From: Anaerocolumna aminovalerica | GTDB lineage: Bacteria; Bacillota; Clostridia; Lachnospirales; Lachnospiraceae | Direction of reading: 5' to 3' | Assembly: GCF_900115365.1 (NCBI RefSeq) | Contig: NZ_FOWD01000018.1 | Location: 1-64,000 of the forward strand | DNA length: 64,000 nt | In this document: one piece after another, positions 53,352 through 63,169 of the stretch | Layout of the letters: every line of letters begins with the position of its first letter | How positions within the stretch are numbered: position 1 is the stretch's first letter | Made by a program: the position numbers and the translations under genes | The notes under the pieces: generated by a model | What the model was told of the DNA's origin: nothing | The model's input: only the letters and a program-made list of their open reading frames with translations | Databases searched by the model: none

Positions 53352-55103
53352 TTATATCTGCTGAATAAAAACCCCTTTTGGTTGTAAAATTGTCTCTGCC
53401 TGTAATAGGCTAAATAATTCATTGCCTTTCCTTTGAACTACAATACTATCCTCAGAACAATTTAAAATAATTTCAACTTGGTTTTGATCTTCGTCTGTTT
53501 TTATATAGTGAATCACTCTTTGGTTGTTCTTATCCTCTATAAAATGAAAATGTCTGCTTTTAAAAGCTTTATTTGTTTTTCTTAAATGAATCAGCGCTTT
53601 TATGATATCAATTCTATCTTTATAAAGCCCTTCATCTATATCTTCCCAGGGCATACATCTGCGGCAGTCCGGATCATAGCTTCCTTCTATTGCAAGTTCT
53701 GTTCCATAATAAATACATGGACTGCCTGGCATGGTAAACATGAGAGCCAACTGCTGGTAGAAAATATGAATATCGTTTACCTTATCTATCAGCCTATTGG
53801 TATCATGAGAATCCAATAAGTTGAATAAAACATCATTAGTCTGCTGCATATACATGGTAAAGTTATGATTAATGGCACATTCAAAATCATAGTTGGTTTT
53901 CTCTGGGTAAACCCAAAAGTCTGCTATGGAAGTGGCTAATGGATAGTTCATAACCCCATCAAATTCATCTCCCTGCAGCCAGGTAATTGCATCGTGCCAG
54001 ATTTCACCTAATATATAAAAATCCGGCTTTAGCTCTTTGGTCAGCCTTCGCAAATCCTTGCAGAATCTATGGGATACTTCATTGGCTACATCAAGTCTAA
54101 GACCATCAATATTAAAATTTTTCACCCAGTATTCCACAACATCCAGTAAATATTTAATGACTTCAGGATTATTGGTATTTAACTTTGGCATTCTGGAAGT
54201 AAAAGCAAAGGAATAAAATGACCCATTCTTTGTATTATGATCTTCTTTGTTAAAAGGCCATTTGTTAATCATGAACCAGTTAAAGTACTTGGAGCCGGGC
54301 CCCTTCTCTAAAACGTCCAGCCATGGAGCAAACTGGTTACCGCAATGATTAAATACACCGTCAAGCATAATACGAATGCCCTTTTCATGAGCTGCATCCA
54401 CCAGGTTCTTAAATACTTTTTCATCACCAAAATGTGGATCAATCTTCATATAGTCTTTGGTATCGTATTTATGACTGGTATTTGCTTCAAAAATAGGTGT
54501 CAGATATATTCCGTTTATACCTAGATCCGCCAAATAATCCAGCCGGTCTATAATTCCCTGTAAATCCCCTCCATAAAACTCTTCATTGCTTACTGTATGA
54601 TATCCCCATGGTTTCACATTCTTCGGATCATTCTTTTTATCTCCGTTATTAAAACGTTCCGGAAAAATCTGATACCACACTGTATCATTTACCCAGTCCG
54701 GTGTTTTGTTGATATCAATGCTATTCATCCATGGAAATGTAAAATAGACCAAGCTTTTCCCTTGATGGTTCATTTCCCCTTCTGTATAGAATCCATCTTC
54801 AAAATAGTAATAAGAAGTATTTTTAGCCACAAGTTTAAAATAGTATTTGCACCTTTTAAACTTAGGTTTTACTGTTGTTGTCCACCAGATATGATGTGTC
54901 AGGTTCTTTTTATAAATCAACTCTTCTTCCACACCATTCCATCTCCAATTACCACCTAAAATCCCATTTTCGAAAGGATCACCATAATATATAAAAACCC
55001 TCTCTATATCATGGCCTGTTTTTATATTAATAATAAGATCCTCTTCATTTAACGGATAACAATAATTATCAGAGGTTCTGTGGTAAACCGCTTCAAATTT
55101 CAT
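53352..55103 (-). CDS. Neopullulanase/cyclomaltodextrinase/maltogenic amylase (GH13_20 type)
   Basis: 583 residues. An N-terminal CBM34-type beta domain (about 1-120) is followed by the GH13 core: VWYQIFPERFNNGD, IDGLRLDVANEVSH (nucleophile), YILGEIWHD (acid/base) and LLDSHDTNRL. No signal peptide, so it acts on imported maltodextrins or cyclodextrins. Start MKFEAVYH is set by GGAG 6 nt upstream; four longer codons are not used. The LacI-type operator lies between it and the repressor gene. Confidence 0.92.
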   Translation of the reverse strand: MKFEAVYHRTSDNYCYPLNEEDLIINIKTGHDIERVFIYYGDPFENGILGGNWRWNGVEEELIYKKNLTHHIWWTTTVKPKFKRCKYYFKLVAKNTSYYYFEDGFYTEGEMNHQGKSLVYFTFPWMNSIDINKTPDWVNDTVWYQIFPERFNNGDKKNDPKNVKPWGYHTVSNEEFYGGDLQGIIDRLDYLADLGINGIYLTPIFEANTSHKYDTKDYMKIDPHFGDEKVFKNLVDAAHEKGIRIMLDGVFNHCGNQFAPWLDVLEKGPGSKYFNWFMINKWPFNKEDHNTKNGSFYSFAFTSRMPKLNTNNPEVIKYLLDVVEYWVKNFNIDGLRLDVANEVSHRFCKDLRRLTKELKPDFYILGEIWHDAITWLQGDEFDGVMNYPLATSIADFWVYPEKTNYDFECAINHNFTMYMQQTNDVLFNLLDSHDTNRLIDKVNDIHIFYQQLALMFTMPGSPCIYYGTELAIEGSYDPDCRRCMPWEDIDEGLYKDRIDIIKALIHLRKTNKAFKSRHFHFIEDKNNQRVIHYIKTDEDQNQVEIILNCSEDSIVVQRKGNELFSLLQAETILQPKGVFIQQI

Positions 55104-55193
55104 AAGTAACTCCAATCCTGTTGTATAAAAAATATGAACTAGTTAAAATCAAATTATCTTTATCAATTTATATTTACAATATTATAATTGTCC

Positions 55194-55207
55194 GGAAAAC
55201 GGTTTCC
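55194..55207. promoter_or_regulatory. LacI-type operator upstream of the GH13_20 gene
   Basis: GGAAAACGGTTTCC, palindrome with a central CG and one mismatch. An identical 14-mer lies upstream of the repressor gene (56253-56266). Confidence 0.7.
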
Positions 55208-55241
55208 TTCAATGGATAAAAAATTATATTGACATTACCCC

Positions 55242-56237
55242 TCATTTCTGAATAACATCCATATAATTAATTGTACATACCTCATAAGGTATCTCCGTAT
55301 GCTGTCCCTTTTCTCCGTCAAGTAGCTTTTTTAACTCATCAAACGCCTGTTTGGATTTTAGATTAAAATTCTGTTTTACTGTATTCATAGCTATCTTGGT
55401 ATAACCCATTAACCGGATTCCATCAAAACCACAAACCGGTCTGTAAATATCCATTTCTGTAAGAGCAAACACTGCTCCAATTGCCATTAAATCCGATGCG
55501 CAAACAATTGCATTTGACTTTTTGCCAAATTTTAATGTAATCTCTCTGGCTTTATATTCGTTAAAATCACCATGTTTTACAATAAGTTCAAAACCAAACT
55601 CTTCCTGTAACTTCTTCATGGCATCCAAACGCCTATTGGTTATATAACCCCCTGCTCCCCCTGCTATATACAGCACCCGGTCAATGTAGGAATTCTCCTG
55701 CAAAGTTTTTTTAGCTACTTCATATTGGGCAGAATAATGGTCAAGAGATACGGAGGAAGTCCTGTCATTTGTAATAGGCGAATCCACTAAAACACAGTAA
55801 AATTCCTGTTTCTCAATTATCTTATATAAATTCTTATTCTCTATGGACAAATTGTATATAATTAAACAATTAATCCTTTGAGATTTTAAATAGGCTGTTA
55901 CTTGTTTGTAATTCATCTCATCAAACTGGGAACTAAAGAAAGTTACCACTTCAATATGATATTCTTTTGCTTTTTCAAAGGCACCTGTTAAATACTGCAT
56001 GCTGATTTCATCCACAAATTGGCTATTATGACGGATATCAACGATTAGACCCACCCTATTAAATACTTTCTTAGAAAGGGATACAGCTACTGAATTTGGA
56101 ACATATCCCAGTTCCTCCACTGCCTTTTCAACTTTTGATCTGGTTTCATCACTTACTAAAGAATAGTTGTTTAGAACCTTAGATACTGTTGATTTTGCTA
56201 CTCCTGCTTTTTTCGCCACGTCATTTATCGATACCAT
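55242..56237 (-). CDS. LacI-family regulator of starch/maltodextrin use (MalR-like)
   Basis: 331 residues. An N-terminal LacI helix-turn-helix (INDVAKKAGVAKSTVSKVLNN with hinge helix VPNSVAVSLSK) is joined to a periplasmic-binding-protein-like effector domain. It is likely to bind the two GGAAAACGGTTTCC operators flanking the gene, one of which lies at its own promoter, so it should repress itself and the neighbouring GH13_20 gene in the absence of a maltodextrin signal. Confidence 0.9.
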   Translation of the reverse strand: MVSINDVAKKAGVAKSTVSKVLNNYSLVSDETRSKVEKAVEELGYVPNSVAVSLSKKVFNRVGLIVDIRHNSQFVDEISMQYLTGAFEKAKEYHIEVVTFFSSQFDEMNYKQVTAYLKSQRINCLIIYNLSIENKNLYKIIEKQEFYCVLVDSPITNDRTSSVSLDHYSAQYEVAKKTLQENSYIDRVLYIAGGAGGYITNRRLDAMKKLQEEFGFELIVKHGDFNEYKAREITLKFGKKSNAIVCASDLMAIGAVFALTEMDIYRPVCGFDGIRLMGYTKIAMNTVKQNFNLKSKQAFDELKKLLDGEKGQHTEIPYEVCTINYMDVIQK

Positions 56238-56252
56238 AAAATTGCCTCCTGC

Positions 56253-56266
56253 GGAAAACGGTTTCC
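56253..56266. promoter_or_regulatory. LacI-type operator upstream of the repressor gene
   Basis: Same 14-mer as at 55194-55207, 16 nt upstream of the repressor start codon. The rest of the 356-bp gap to the cupin gene is AT-rich with nothing recognised. Confidence 0.7.
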
Positions 56267-56593
56267 TTACATATTACTATACAACTCCTTTTCATATTTG
56301 TCAATACGATTCTATAAAGTTTATATTTTAACAATTATTTCATTTACTTTTTTGGTGATTTTTTATAAACAGTTAATTATAAGAAATATTTCTAATAGGA
56401 ATAGAAGTTCTTTACTAATCTTAAATGGGCAAGTGTATTAACGTTAATAAATTGAATTATAAAGAAGCAAGTTAAAATAGTTGAACTGATATAATAAACA
56501 TTTAACTTTCTGGTAAAATGCGGTATACTTTTAATTAAAATTAGCAACGTTTGAAATTTGAGATAACTTATATAAAATTATAGGAGGTATGTT

Positions 56594-57066
56594 ATGTCGG
56601 ATGAGATATTAATTATTAATGAAAAGAATTTAGTCGGAAAGCATAAGGCAGAAAATGAGCCGTATGAATATGTTAAATATGAGATTACACCTCGTGATAA
56701 ATTTAGCCAATGCTATATTGCCATATATGAAATTCCTCCTTTGAAATTTAATTATCCATATCATTATCATATAGCAAATAAGAAGCATTCTTTATTATAA
56801 GTGGACAGGGAATTTTGAAAACACCTAAGGGAGATAGAAAAATCAGCTCAGGGGATATAATTGTATGCCCTCCGTCGGAACTTGGAGCACATAAAATAAT
56901 AAATACTTCCGATTATGAATTCCTTAAATACATAGATTTTGACACGACAAATTCACCTGATGTTGTATATTATCCAGATTCAGATAAAACGGGTATTATT
57001 ATTCATAATAAATCAAATACATTTTTTAAAAATAAAAATAAGACAAACTATTATGAGGGCGAATAA
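56594..57066 (+). pseudogene. Cupin-domain protein gene broken by a -1 frameshift
   Basis: Two frames together give a full cupin of about 157 residues. The first ends in FNYPYHYHIANKKHSLL; the second resumes with KTPKGDRKISSGDIIVCPPSELGAHKI. Adding one base near 56779-56784 restores HYHIANKEAFYIISGQGILKTP, the normal first cupin motif. The metal-site HYH and the later GAHKI histidine are kept. AGGAGGT precedes the ATG. Either a recent loss-of-function or a sequencing error. Confidence 0.8.
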
Positions 57067-57206
57067 ATTTGCCCTCTCTTGCTTCGCAATTAAGAAATAT
57101 TAGGCCATAACGATGGATGGAAAAATGATTTACTACTATAATTAGTCATCTGTTTATTTACAGTCATATTTCCCAATAAACAGCTTTGCCATCAAAAACT
57201 TAAATA

Positions 57207-57407
57207 AATAAGGGATATAGGTTTTTTGTGACTTTGGTAAATTCGCTATGGTTCTTATATTATTAGAATCGCACCAAAATTAAAAAATCAAGATGTTTGA
57301 CAAGACAACGCCGAAGAGCTCTCGAGTTTTCAATATGATTTAAGCGATTACTATAATATTAGAACCATCGAGTTTTCCTATGGAACAAAAAACCTATATC
57401 CCCTATT
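57207..57407. repeat. MITE-like inverted repeat between cupin and fliS
   Basis: AGGGATATAGGTTTTTTGT at the left and ACAAAAAACCTATATCCC at the right are exact complements, and the complementarity continues imperfectly inwards for about 55 nt (ATGGTTCT-ATATTAT blocks). The ~200-bp element holds no ORF. Its shape fits a miniature inverted-repeat element or a large mRNA hairpin. Confidence 0.65.
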
Positions 57408-57469
57408 CTCGAAGTTCTCACTAACTTTACGTGGGCAAAGCGCAGGTAAGGTTACTAAACTAAATTTTA

Positions 57470-57949
57470 TTAAGCCATAAATCCCCTGTTTTGCTGCTGA
57501 GGATCTATAAATGTTTCGTTAAGTACCCCTTTTCCATAGGTTAGTCCAGCATAAAGTTGTTGTGTATTTTGCATAACAGACCCTGAATTATCTTGTTTTG
57601 AAACTTCTTTGAAACTGCTGTATAGCTTTTCAAGAATTGTTTCTGCTTCATCCAGTTTTTCAGGGGATTTCTTATATATTGCTGTTATGATAGCCTTATT
57701 AACAAATAGGTACAAGCTCATTAAATCATAGGATAAAATATAGGTATAATTTAAAGTTCCCATTAACTCATTTAAGAAACGCTGTCCATGTTTTAATTCT
57801 TTTGCATAGCCCTCTATATCATTATTTTTATAACATAATCTGGCTGTTTTTATATCTTCCAGAATTATCTCATATATAATAACAATCAACTCTGTTCTTG
57901 AGGCCTGGGTTACTCTGGCTGTATATGCTTGTATCTGATCTTTTGTCAT
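57470..57949 (-). CDS. fliS: Flagellin chaperone FliS
   Basis: 159 residues, all-helical, with the FliS pattern YTARVTQASRTELIVIIYEIILEDI, in line with binding of unfolded flagellin in the cytoplasm. The C-terminus (after residue ~130) is longer than in Bacillus FliS. Lies directly downstream of flagellin. Confidence 0.85.
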   Translation of the reverse strand: MTKDQIQAYTARVTQASRTELIVIIYEIILEDIKTARLCYKNNDIEGYAKELKHGQRFLNELMGTLNYTYILSYDLMSLYLFVNKAIITAIYKKSPEKLDEAETILEKLYSSFKEVSKQDNSGSVMQNTQQLYAGLTYGKGVLNETFIDPQQQNRGFMA

Positions 57950-58027
57950 GATTTAACCAGCCTTTCTTTTGTTGGTTTAAACTTTTATCAAATATGTTTA
58001 AAATCCACTTAATAATAATCTTTTATA

Positions 58028-59557
58028 TTAGCCTTGTAAAAGTGTTAATATATTCTGTGGTCTCTCATTTGCCTGTGCTAACATAGCTGTTCCTGCCTGA
58101 GCCAATACATTCTTTTGAGTGTAAGTAGCCATTTCAGCTGCCATATCTGCATCTTCAATTCTGGAAAGGGCTTCAGACATGTTCTCAGAAGTTACATCTA
58201 AGTTTGCTATGGAGTGTTCCAAACGATTCTGATATGCTCCTAGTTTAGCACGAATTGCCGTAACCTCAAGCAAGGCTTTGTCACAGGATGAAATGGCCTC
58301 CTGTGCTCCTTTTTCTGTTCCCAGGTTGATATTATCTATACCTAATGTTTTTGGATTAATTTTAGGAATTCTAACTTCCATAATTTGTCCTTCGTTAGCA
58401 CCGATTTGAAGTTGCATAGGACCTGCATCTAAAACAGTAATAGTAACCGTTGCTGACGCTGGAGGTGTTGCAGGATTCGTAACGGAAGCACTGCCTACCC
58501 CAGATACGTTATCTGTAAATTTGGTTCCTGCCACCCCTGGCTCTGTTTCAAATACCATCTCAAATCCATTGTTGTCCGTAACTTTAATTAGCTTTCCATT
58601 TGTAGAAACAGTAGCTGTATTGCTGGTAAAACCTGATATATCTGCTTTTGCATCCACACCCTCTCCAGACATTGTGGAAGTGGATAATCCTAATGCACTT
58701 GCTAAGGCTGGATTATTACATTGGACATCAATTCTATTTTTTGAACCATATCCTTCTGAAATAAAGAACAGTCTGGTTCCATCACCTATTGTATCTACGG
58801 AATAGCCTCCTGTTTCTTCATTTCCTGCTCCGGGAGCTGATGCTAAACTTGCTATTACTCTAATGTTAAGATTATCTCCGGCATTACGAATTTTCTCATA
58901 TACCTGATCTAAGGTTTCCCCTTCTTCTATTTTGATTTCTATTCCATTTAAATTAATTACTCCAGAAGCACCTGTTGGTATCTTACCAGTTGGTGGTGTA
59001 CCAGTATCAATTTCTCCACCTCCAACAATTGCCTGTCTGGCATCTTGAGTAACTTTTATTGTATAATTACCCGTTGCTACCGTATCGGATACTGATATTA
59101 AATTAACGGAAGAATTACTGGAATATGACATTTGATCGATATTACCATTTAATAAAGTTTTGGTGTTAAATTCCGTTGTATCTGATATTCTTTGAATTTC
59201 TTGTGTTAATTGGTCAATTTCTGCCTGAATGGAAGCACGGTCCTCCAATGTATTTGTCCCATTGGCAGCCTGTACTGCTAATTCTCTCATTCTTTGAAGC
59301 ATAGTACCAACTTCAATCAGAGCACCTTCTGCTGTCTGAATAACAGATATTCCATCAGCAGCATTTCTGGAGGCTTGATCAAGTCCTGCAATTTGTGTTT
59401 TCATTTTTTGAGAGATTGCCATACCGGCAGCATCATCTGCTGCACGGTTGATACGAAATCCAGAAGATAATCTTTCTAAACTTTTATCAAGTGCATTATT
59501 TGTTTTAAATAACTGATTATTTGCTTTTAAGGCTGGTATATTGTGATTAATTCTCAT
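58028..59557 (-). CDS. fliC: Flagellin
   Basis: 509 residues. Conserved N-terminus MRINHNIPALKANNQL and LERLSSGFRINRAADDAAGMAISQKM, conserved C-terminus SRIEDADMAAEMATYTQKNVLAQAGTAMLAQANERPQNILTLLQG; the central ~250 residues are the variable surface part, rich in Gly/Thr/Val. The start is the ATG 15 nt after a GTG that overlaps the AGGTGA site. Main filament protein. Confidence 0.95.
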   Translation of the reverse strand: MRINHNIPALKANNQLFKTNNALDKSLERLSSGFRINRAADDAAGMAISQKMKTQIAGLDQASRNAADGISVIQTAEGALIEVGTMLQRMRELAVQAANGTNTLEDRASIQAEIDQLTQEIQRISDTTEFNTKTLLNGNIDQMSYSSNSSVNLISVSDTVATGNYTIKVTQDARQAIVGGGEIDTGTPPTGKIPTGASGVINLNGIEIKIEEGETLDQVYEKIRNAGDNLNIRVIASLASAPGAGNEETGGYSVDTIGDGTRLFFISEGYGSKNRIDVQCNNPALASALGLSTSTMSGEGVDAKADISGFTSNTATVSTNGKLIKVTDNNGFEMVFETEPGVAGTKFTDNVSGVGSASVTNPATPPASATVTITVLDAGPMQLQIGANEGQIMEVRIPKINPKTLGIDNINLGTEKGAQEAISSCDKALLEVTAIRAKLGAYQNRLEHSIANLDVTSENMSEALSRIEDADMAAEMATYTQKNVLAQAGTAMLAQANERPQNILTLLQG

Positions 59558-59713
59558 ACTGTTTTTTCTCACCTTTCTGATTGGTTTTATCTTTATTGTA
59601 GTTACTATTTTTAATTCCTATTAATCTTAATTCTCGATGCTTTAGTACTATTAACAACCACAGTAATTTTGACTCCGGTACAAATCTCCGGTTGAACAGT
59701 TTATCCTATAATT

Positions 59714-62700
59714 TTAATTTTTTGTAACTTCCATTTCTATATTTCTTATTTGAATTAAAAAAGTTTTTGCTACCTTATATAAGGTTTCCGTAGATATTTT
59801 TGCTTCTCCGGATTCACTGATAGTATCGGCTTTTCCTGCAAAAAGTTTATCACTTTGAGGAAATGGGGCGGATAGTTTTGAATTATACCGGCTCTTTGTT
59901 TTACCCTCTATGCCGAAATTCATCTGCTTTACTTCTATATCCCCTTGAAGAATAGACTGCTTTATTGTATCTTCGTAAGATTTTAATGTATCTAAACCTT
60001 TTTGATTATCACAGGTTATGAAACCTTTCAGTCCTTCTTTCTTTATGGAAAAACTTACGGCAATCTTTCCTAAGTTTTCAGAAGTGACGCTAATATCAAC
60101 TTTTCCTGCTTCCTCTGTGTTTTTTAATATTGTTACATTTACATTGGTAACTTTATCTCCAACCGCTAAAGGTATTTCATAGCTTTCCCTAGCTGCAAGA
60201 TTATTTAAGAAAACCATACCATTGCTGATTTGTTGAAGTGTTTTTATATCTTTTGCCGTAATAAGGGGATTCTCATATAATTGGGTAATGATACTTTCCA
60301 CGTTTTGTTCAATGATGCTGTATTGCTCTATCATTGTATTATGATTTTCCATACCCCTTATTAAACCATCTGATATGGTATCAATACTTATGGGTTCTTC
60401 CGGGCTTTCAGTAAGGCTCTCAGAATCCAAGCTTAAAGTCCCCTCCGTATAATCATTATTCATATCCCTGGTAATTTTCATCCATTGCTTATAGAAAGAT
60501 TGTTCCCCGCTTAATAAATCGGTGGCTGCCTGGATATTTTGAATGGTGACAGGCAATTGATTACTTTTCAGTAAATGGATCGCTTCTTCGGAGTTTTCTA
60601 TTAATTCGCGGTAATTCTTTACCTTTTCCGACCAATATTCCTGTTCATTACTGCTATTTATTGAATCATTCCATGAAGAAGATCTCAGTTTATCCTGTAA
60701 TACTTCAATAGGCATGTTCATAATATCTTCAGAAGTTCCAAGAGAAGCCAATTTACCAGGCTCTATTTCTTCTTTTATATCTTGAAGGATGTTCTTTTGG
60801 TATCCGGCATTTATTTGGTCTGTTATCTTTTCTCCGGTAAAACTTACATCTTCTAAAGTACCAAAATCATCATCAATGGAAGCTTCTATGCCACCCTTTT
60901 TCATGGTTCTAACGGCTGTAAGCAGGTTACTCATTGTAATTTCCTGGCCGGCTTTTATTACGGCACCTACTGCAGCCCCCTGGGTTTTCTCTACTGCATG
61001 TAATAAACGATAGATTCCTATGAAGGATTTCTTCTCTTCCTCTGTAATCTTTTGTTCTTTTTCCAACTTCCATAAAAACCTGCTATACTTTTCTTCTTCC
61101 CCACCAGTTACACCTAATTCCTGCTTTACTTGCCGGATTTGAAGGTCAAGCTGTTCTATTGGTGTATTCAGTGGATTGATACCGTCCTTGATTAACTGGG
61201 CAGTAACAGCCGGATGAAGATTCTTCATCATATGATTTACTTGCTGGTCATATGCTTTTACCTCAAGGATATTTTCTTCTGTGATTGCAATCTGGTTATA
61301 GCCTAATATTCTTACTGCTCTTTGATTATCAGCTGTAGTTTCCAGATTCAAATCTTTTAAAATTTCATCCACATTACGGAAAGCCTTTGTAATGGAATCC
61401 CCCATATCCGACCTTGGACTGGTCATAAGGGCTTCATATGTTTCATTTACTTTATCCAAAGCCTGCTTGCATTGGATACCGGCTTTTAATAACCCATCTA
61501 CCGTTTCCACCGTTCGGTTTGCCAATGTTGAGCCTAATATGTAACTGGGCATAGTCTTTAATTGGTCAAGACTTTCATATGTATCCTTTATTAGTTCTAT
61601 ATTAGACTGGTTGACTGTTACATCGTTTTCTTGAAGTAGATCACGGTAGTACTGGTTTTCAATTTCTCTTAATCCATCAATAATTTTATTTAAGCTGTCT
61701 GTTTCCAGATGAATTCCGTTCTTTATTAATCTTTGTCCGGATTCTACAGTAAGCCTTAAACGAATTTCTTCCAATTGGCGTCTTACGGTAATTGTCTTTA
61801 TATCGATAGATTGAATGTTTCCCTGATAGGAACTTTGCCCCTCTGTAGTAAAGTGACTATCTGTAAAAGAATTTTCCTGTACCTTCTTCTCGCCCTCTTT
61901 TACCTTTTTATGTTCTGCCTGCTCCCTGCTCTGTTCTACCTTTTTCTGGGCTTCATATAAATCCTTGTAATTTATTAAATCTATATTTTCTTTTGTGTCT
62001 ACAGCCAAGTGAAGGGCCTCATCACTAATGGTATGGAATAAGTTATTCACTGTTTCTATTCGCTCTGCTTGAGTCATACTTAAATTGGCTGACTCCGGTA
62101 CAGCACCTTTGTTAAATGCAGCAATTATTTTATTTAATATCTCTTCTTCCCCATTAGTGCCTTTAATTAAATTTAAATCCCGACATGCCCATAACGTGTC
62201 TTCCGTTACCGGTAATTTATGATTGATCAGCCATTTGGCAGAATTTAAACTCTCCTGGTTTATTTCCATTCCTGCGTCAGATATGACCTCAGAAACTTGG
62301 GGCAATAAACTGTTCCATGTAGCTTCGGATATTTGCTGGTATTGATAATAGTAACCGGTATATTGAGCCTTATATAGATTCTCAATAGTTGGTTCCAAGC
62401 CGTTTTTTATAATATAATGGATTTCTTTATCTGATAAAGCAGTAGCTGCCCCTGCCATATCCAACGCTTTGGATATTCTTTCAATATTTGCCTGAGTTAT
62501 AGGTAAATCAGCTTCAATTAATTTCTCAATTATTCTTTTTGAAACCCCATGTACACCAGCTAAACTCTTTAGAGCTATATTTTGTTCATCCAGCTTTTGC
62601 TTTTGCTGCTCTAAACCTTCTGCTTTCATTACTTTCTGGTTTTTAATCCGGATTAATGCACGCTCTAATTGCTCTATGGTGTATTCTTCAAGAGTTATAC

Positions 62701-63004
62701 CCTCTTCTGTTAAAGCCTTATAATCCTCTTCCGTCATTCGTTCCGAATTGGATTTCCATTTATCTTCTTCTGATTCTTCCTTGTTTGTAACTTCCTTGGG
62801 AGAAGAATCCTTCGTTTCTTCCTCATAAATATTGGGATTGGGTTCTAAACTTTGAAGGGTTACTTCATAGGGACTCTTTTTAGTATTAATACCCTCCGAA
62901 TCCTTTTGGCCGATACTGGTACTTTTCTCTATTTCTTTACCAATACTATTTTCCCCTATTTGATTCTGAGTTGCACTATTACCATAGATAGAATTAATGT
63001 TCAT
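59714..63004 (-). CDS. Large DUF6240-type flagellar-region protein with FliK-like C-terminus
   Basis: About 1096 residues. Mainly alpha-helical, Glu/Gln/Lys-rich, without a signal peptide. Repeated segments around LPITQANIERISKALDMAGAA, LPVTEDTLWACRDLNL and LPVTIQNIQAATDLLSG look like a recurring unit. The C-terminal ~200 residues include VNVTILKNTEEAGKVDISVTSENLGKIAVSFSIKKEGLKGFI, resembling the FliK hook-length control C-terminal domain. It lies upstream of flagellin on the same strand. Such proteins are known from flagellar regions of Lachnospiraceae, but their role is not established. Confidence 0.6.
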   Translation of the reverse strand: MNINSIYGNSATQNQIGENSIGKEIEKSTSIGQKDSEGINTKKSPYEVTLQSLEPNPNIYEEETKDSSPKEVTNKEESEEDKWKSNSERMTEEDYKALTEEGITLEEYTIEQLERALIRIKNQKVMKAEGLEQQKQKLDEQNIALKSLAGVHGVSKRIIEKLIEADLPITQANIERISKALDMAGAATALSDKEIHYIIKNGLEPTIENLYKAQYTGYYYQYQQISEATWNSLLPQVSEVISDAGMEINQESLNSAKWLINHKLPVTEDTLWACRDLNLIKGTNGEEEILNKIIAAFNKGAVPESANLSMTQAERIETVNNLFHTISDEALHLAVDTKENIDLINYKDLYEAQKKVEQSREQAEHKKVKEGEKKVQENSFTDSHFTTEGQSSYQGNIQSIDIKTITVRRQLEEIRLRLTVESGQRLIKNGIHLETDSLNKIIDGLREIENQYYRDLLQENDVTVNQSNIELIKDTYESLDQLKTMPSYILGSTLANRTVETVDGLLKAGIQCKQALDKVNETYEALMTSPRSDMGDSITKAFRNVDEILKDLNLETTADNQRAVRILGYNQIAITEENILEVKAYDQQVNHMMKNLHPAVTAQLIKDGINPLNTPIEQLDLQIRQVKQELGVTGGEEEKYSRFLWKLEKEQKITEEEKKSFIGIYRLLHAVEKTQGAAVGAVIKAGQEITMSNLLTAVRTMKKGGIEASIDDDFGTLEDVSFTGEKITDQINAGYQKNILQDIKEEIEPGKLASLGTSEDIMNMPIEVLQDKLRSSSWNDSINSSNEQEYWSEKVKNYRELIENSEEAIHLLKSNQLPVTIQNIQAATDLLSGEQSFYKQWMKITRDMNNDYTEGTLSLDSESLTESPEEPISIDTISDGLIRGMENHNTMIEQYSIIEQNVESIITQLYENPLITAKDIKTLQQISNGMVFLNNLAARESYEIPLAVGDKVTNVNVTILKNTEEAGKVDISVTSENLGKIAVSFSIKKEGLKGFITCDNQKGLDTLKSYEDTIKQSILQGDIEVKQMNFGIEGKTKSRYNSKLSAPFPQSDKLFAGKADTISESGEAKISTETLYKVAKTFLIQIRNIEMEVTKN

Positions 63005-63132
63005 AGAATTCACTCTCTCACTTTTCCTCTGTTAAAAACATTTATCTTTTGTTATTTCCAAATGCTTTTCCGTTGTTGAAACATATTTCGGCAAATCTTC
63101 ATAAACTCTTTAATTATTTTTGTACCAAAATG

Positions 63133-63141
63133 TGGTATACT
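63133..63141 (+). promoter_or_regulatory. Extended -10 promoter of the CapA-type gene
   Basis: TGGTATACT (TG-N-TATACT) about 30 nt upstream of the CapA-type start codon. A -35 is not clear. Confidence 0.35.
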
Positions 63142-63169
63142 ATATTTGTATAAATGAATATGGAAAGGC

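Noticed and set aside
59573-59713. Sigma-28 promoter upstream of flagellin
   Set aside because: A partial GCATCGAGAA resembles a -10, but no TAAA-type -35 lies at the required distance, so it is not listed.
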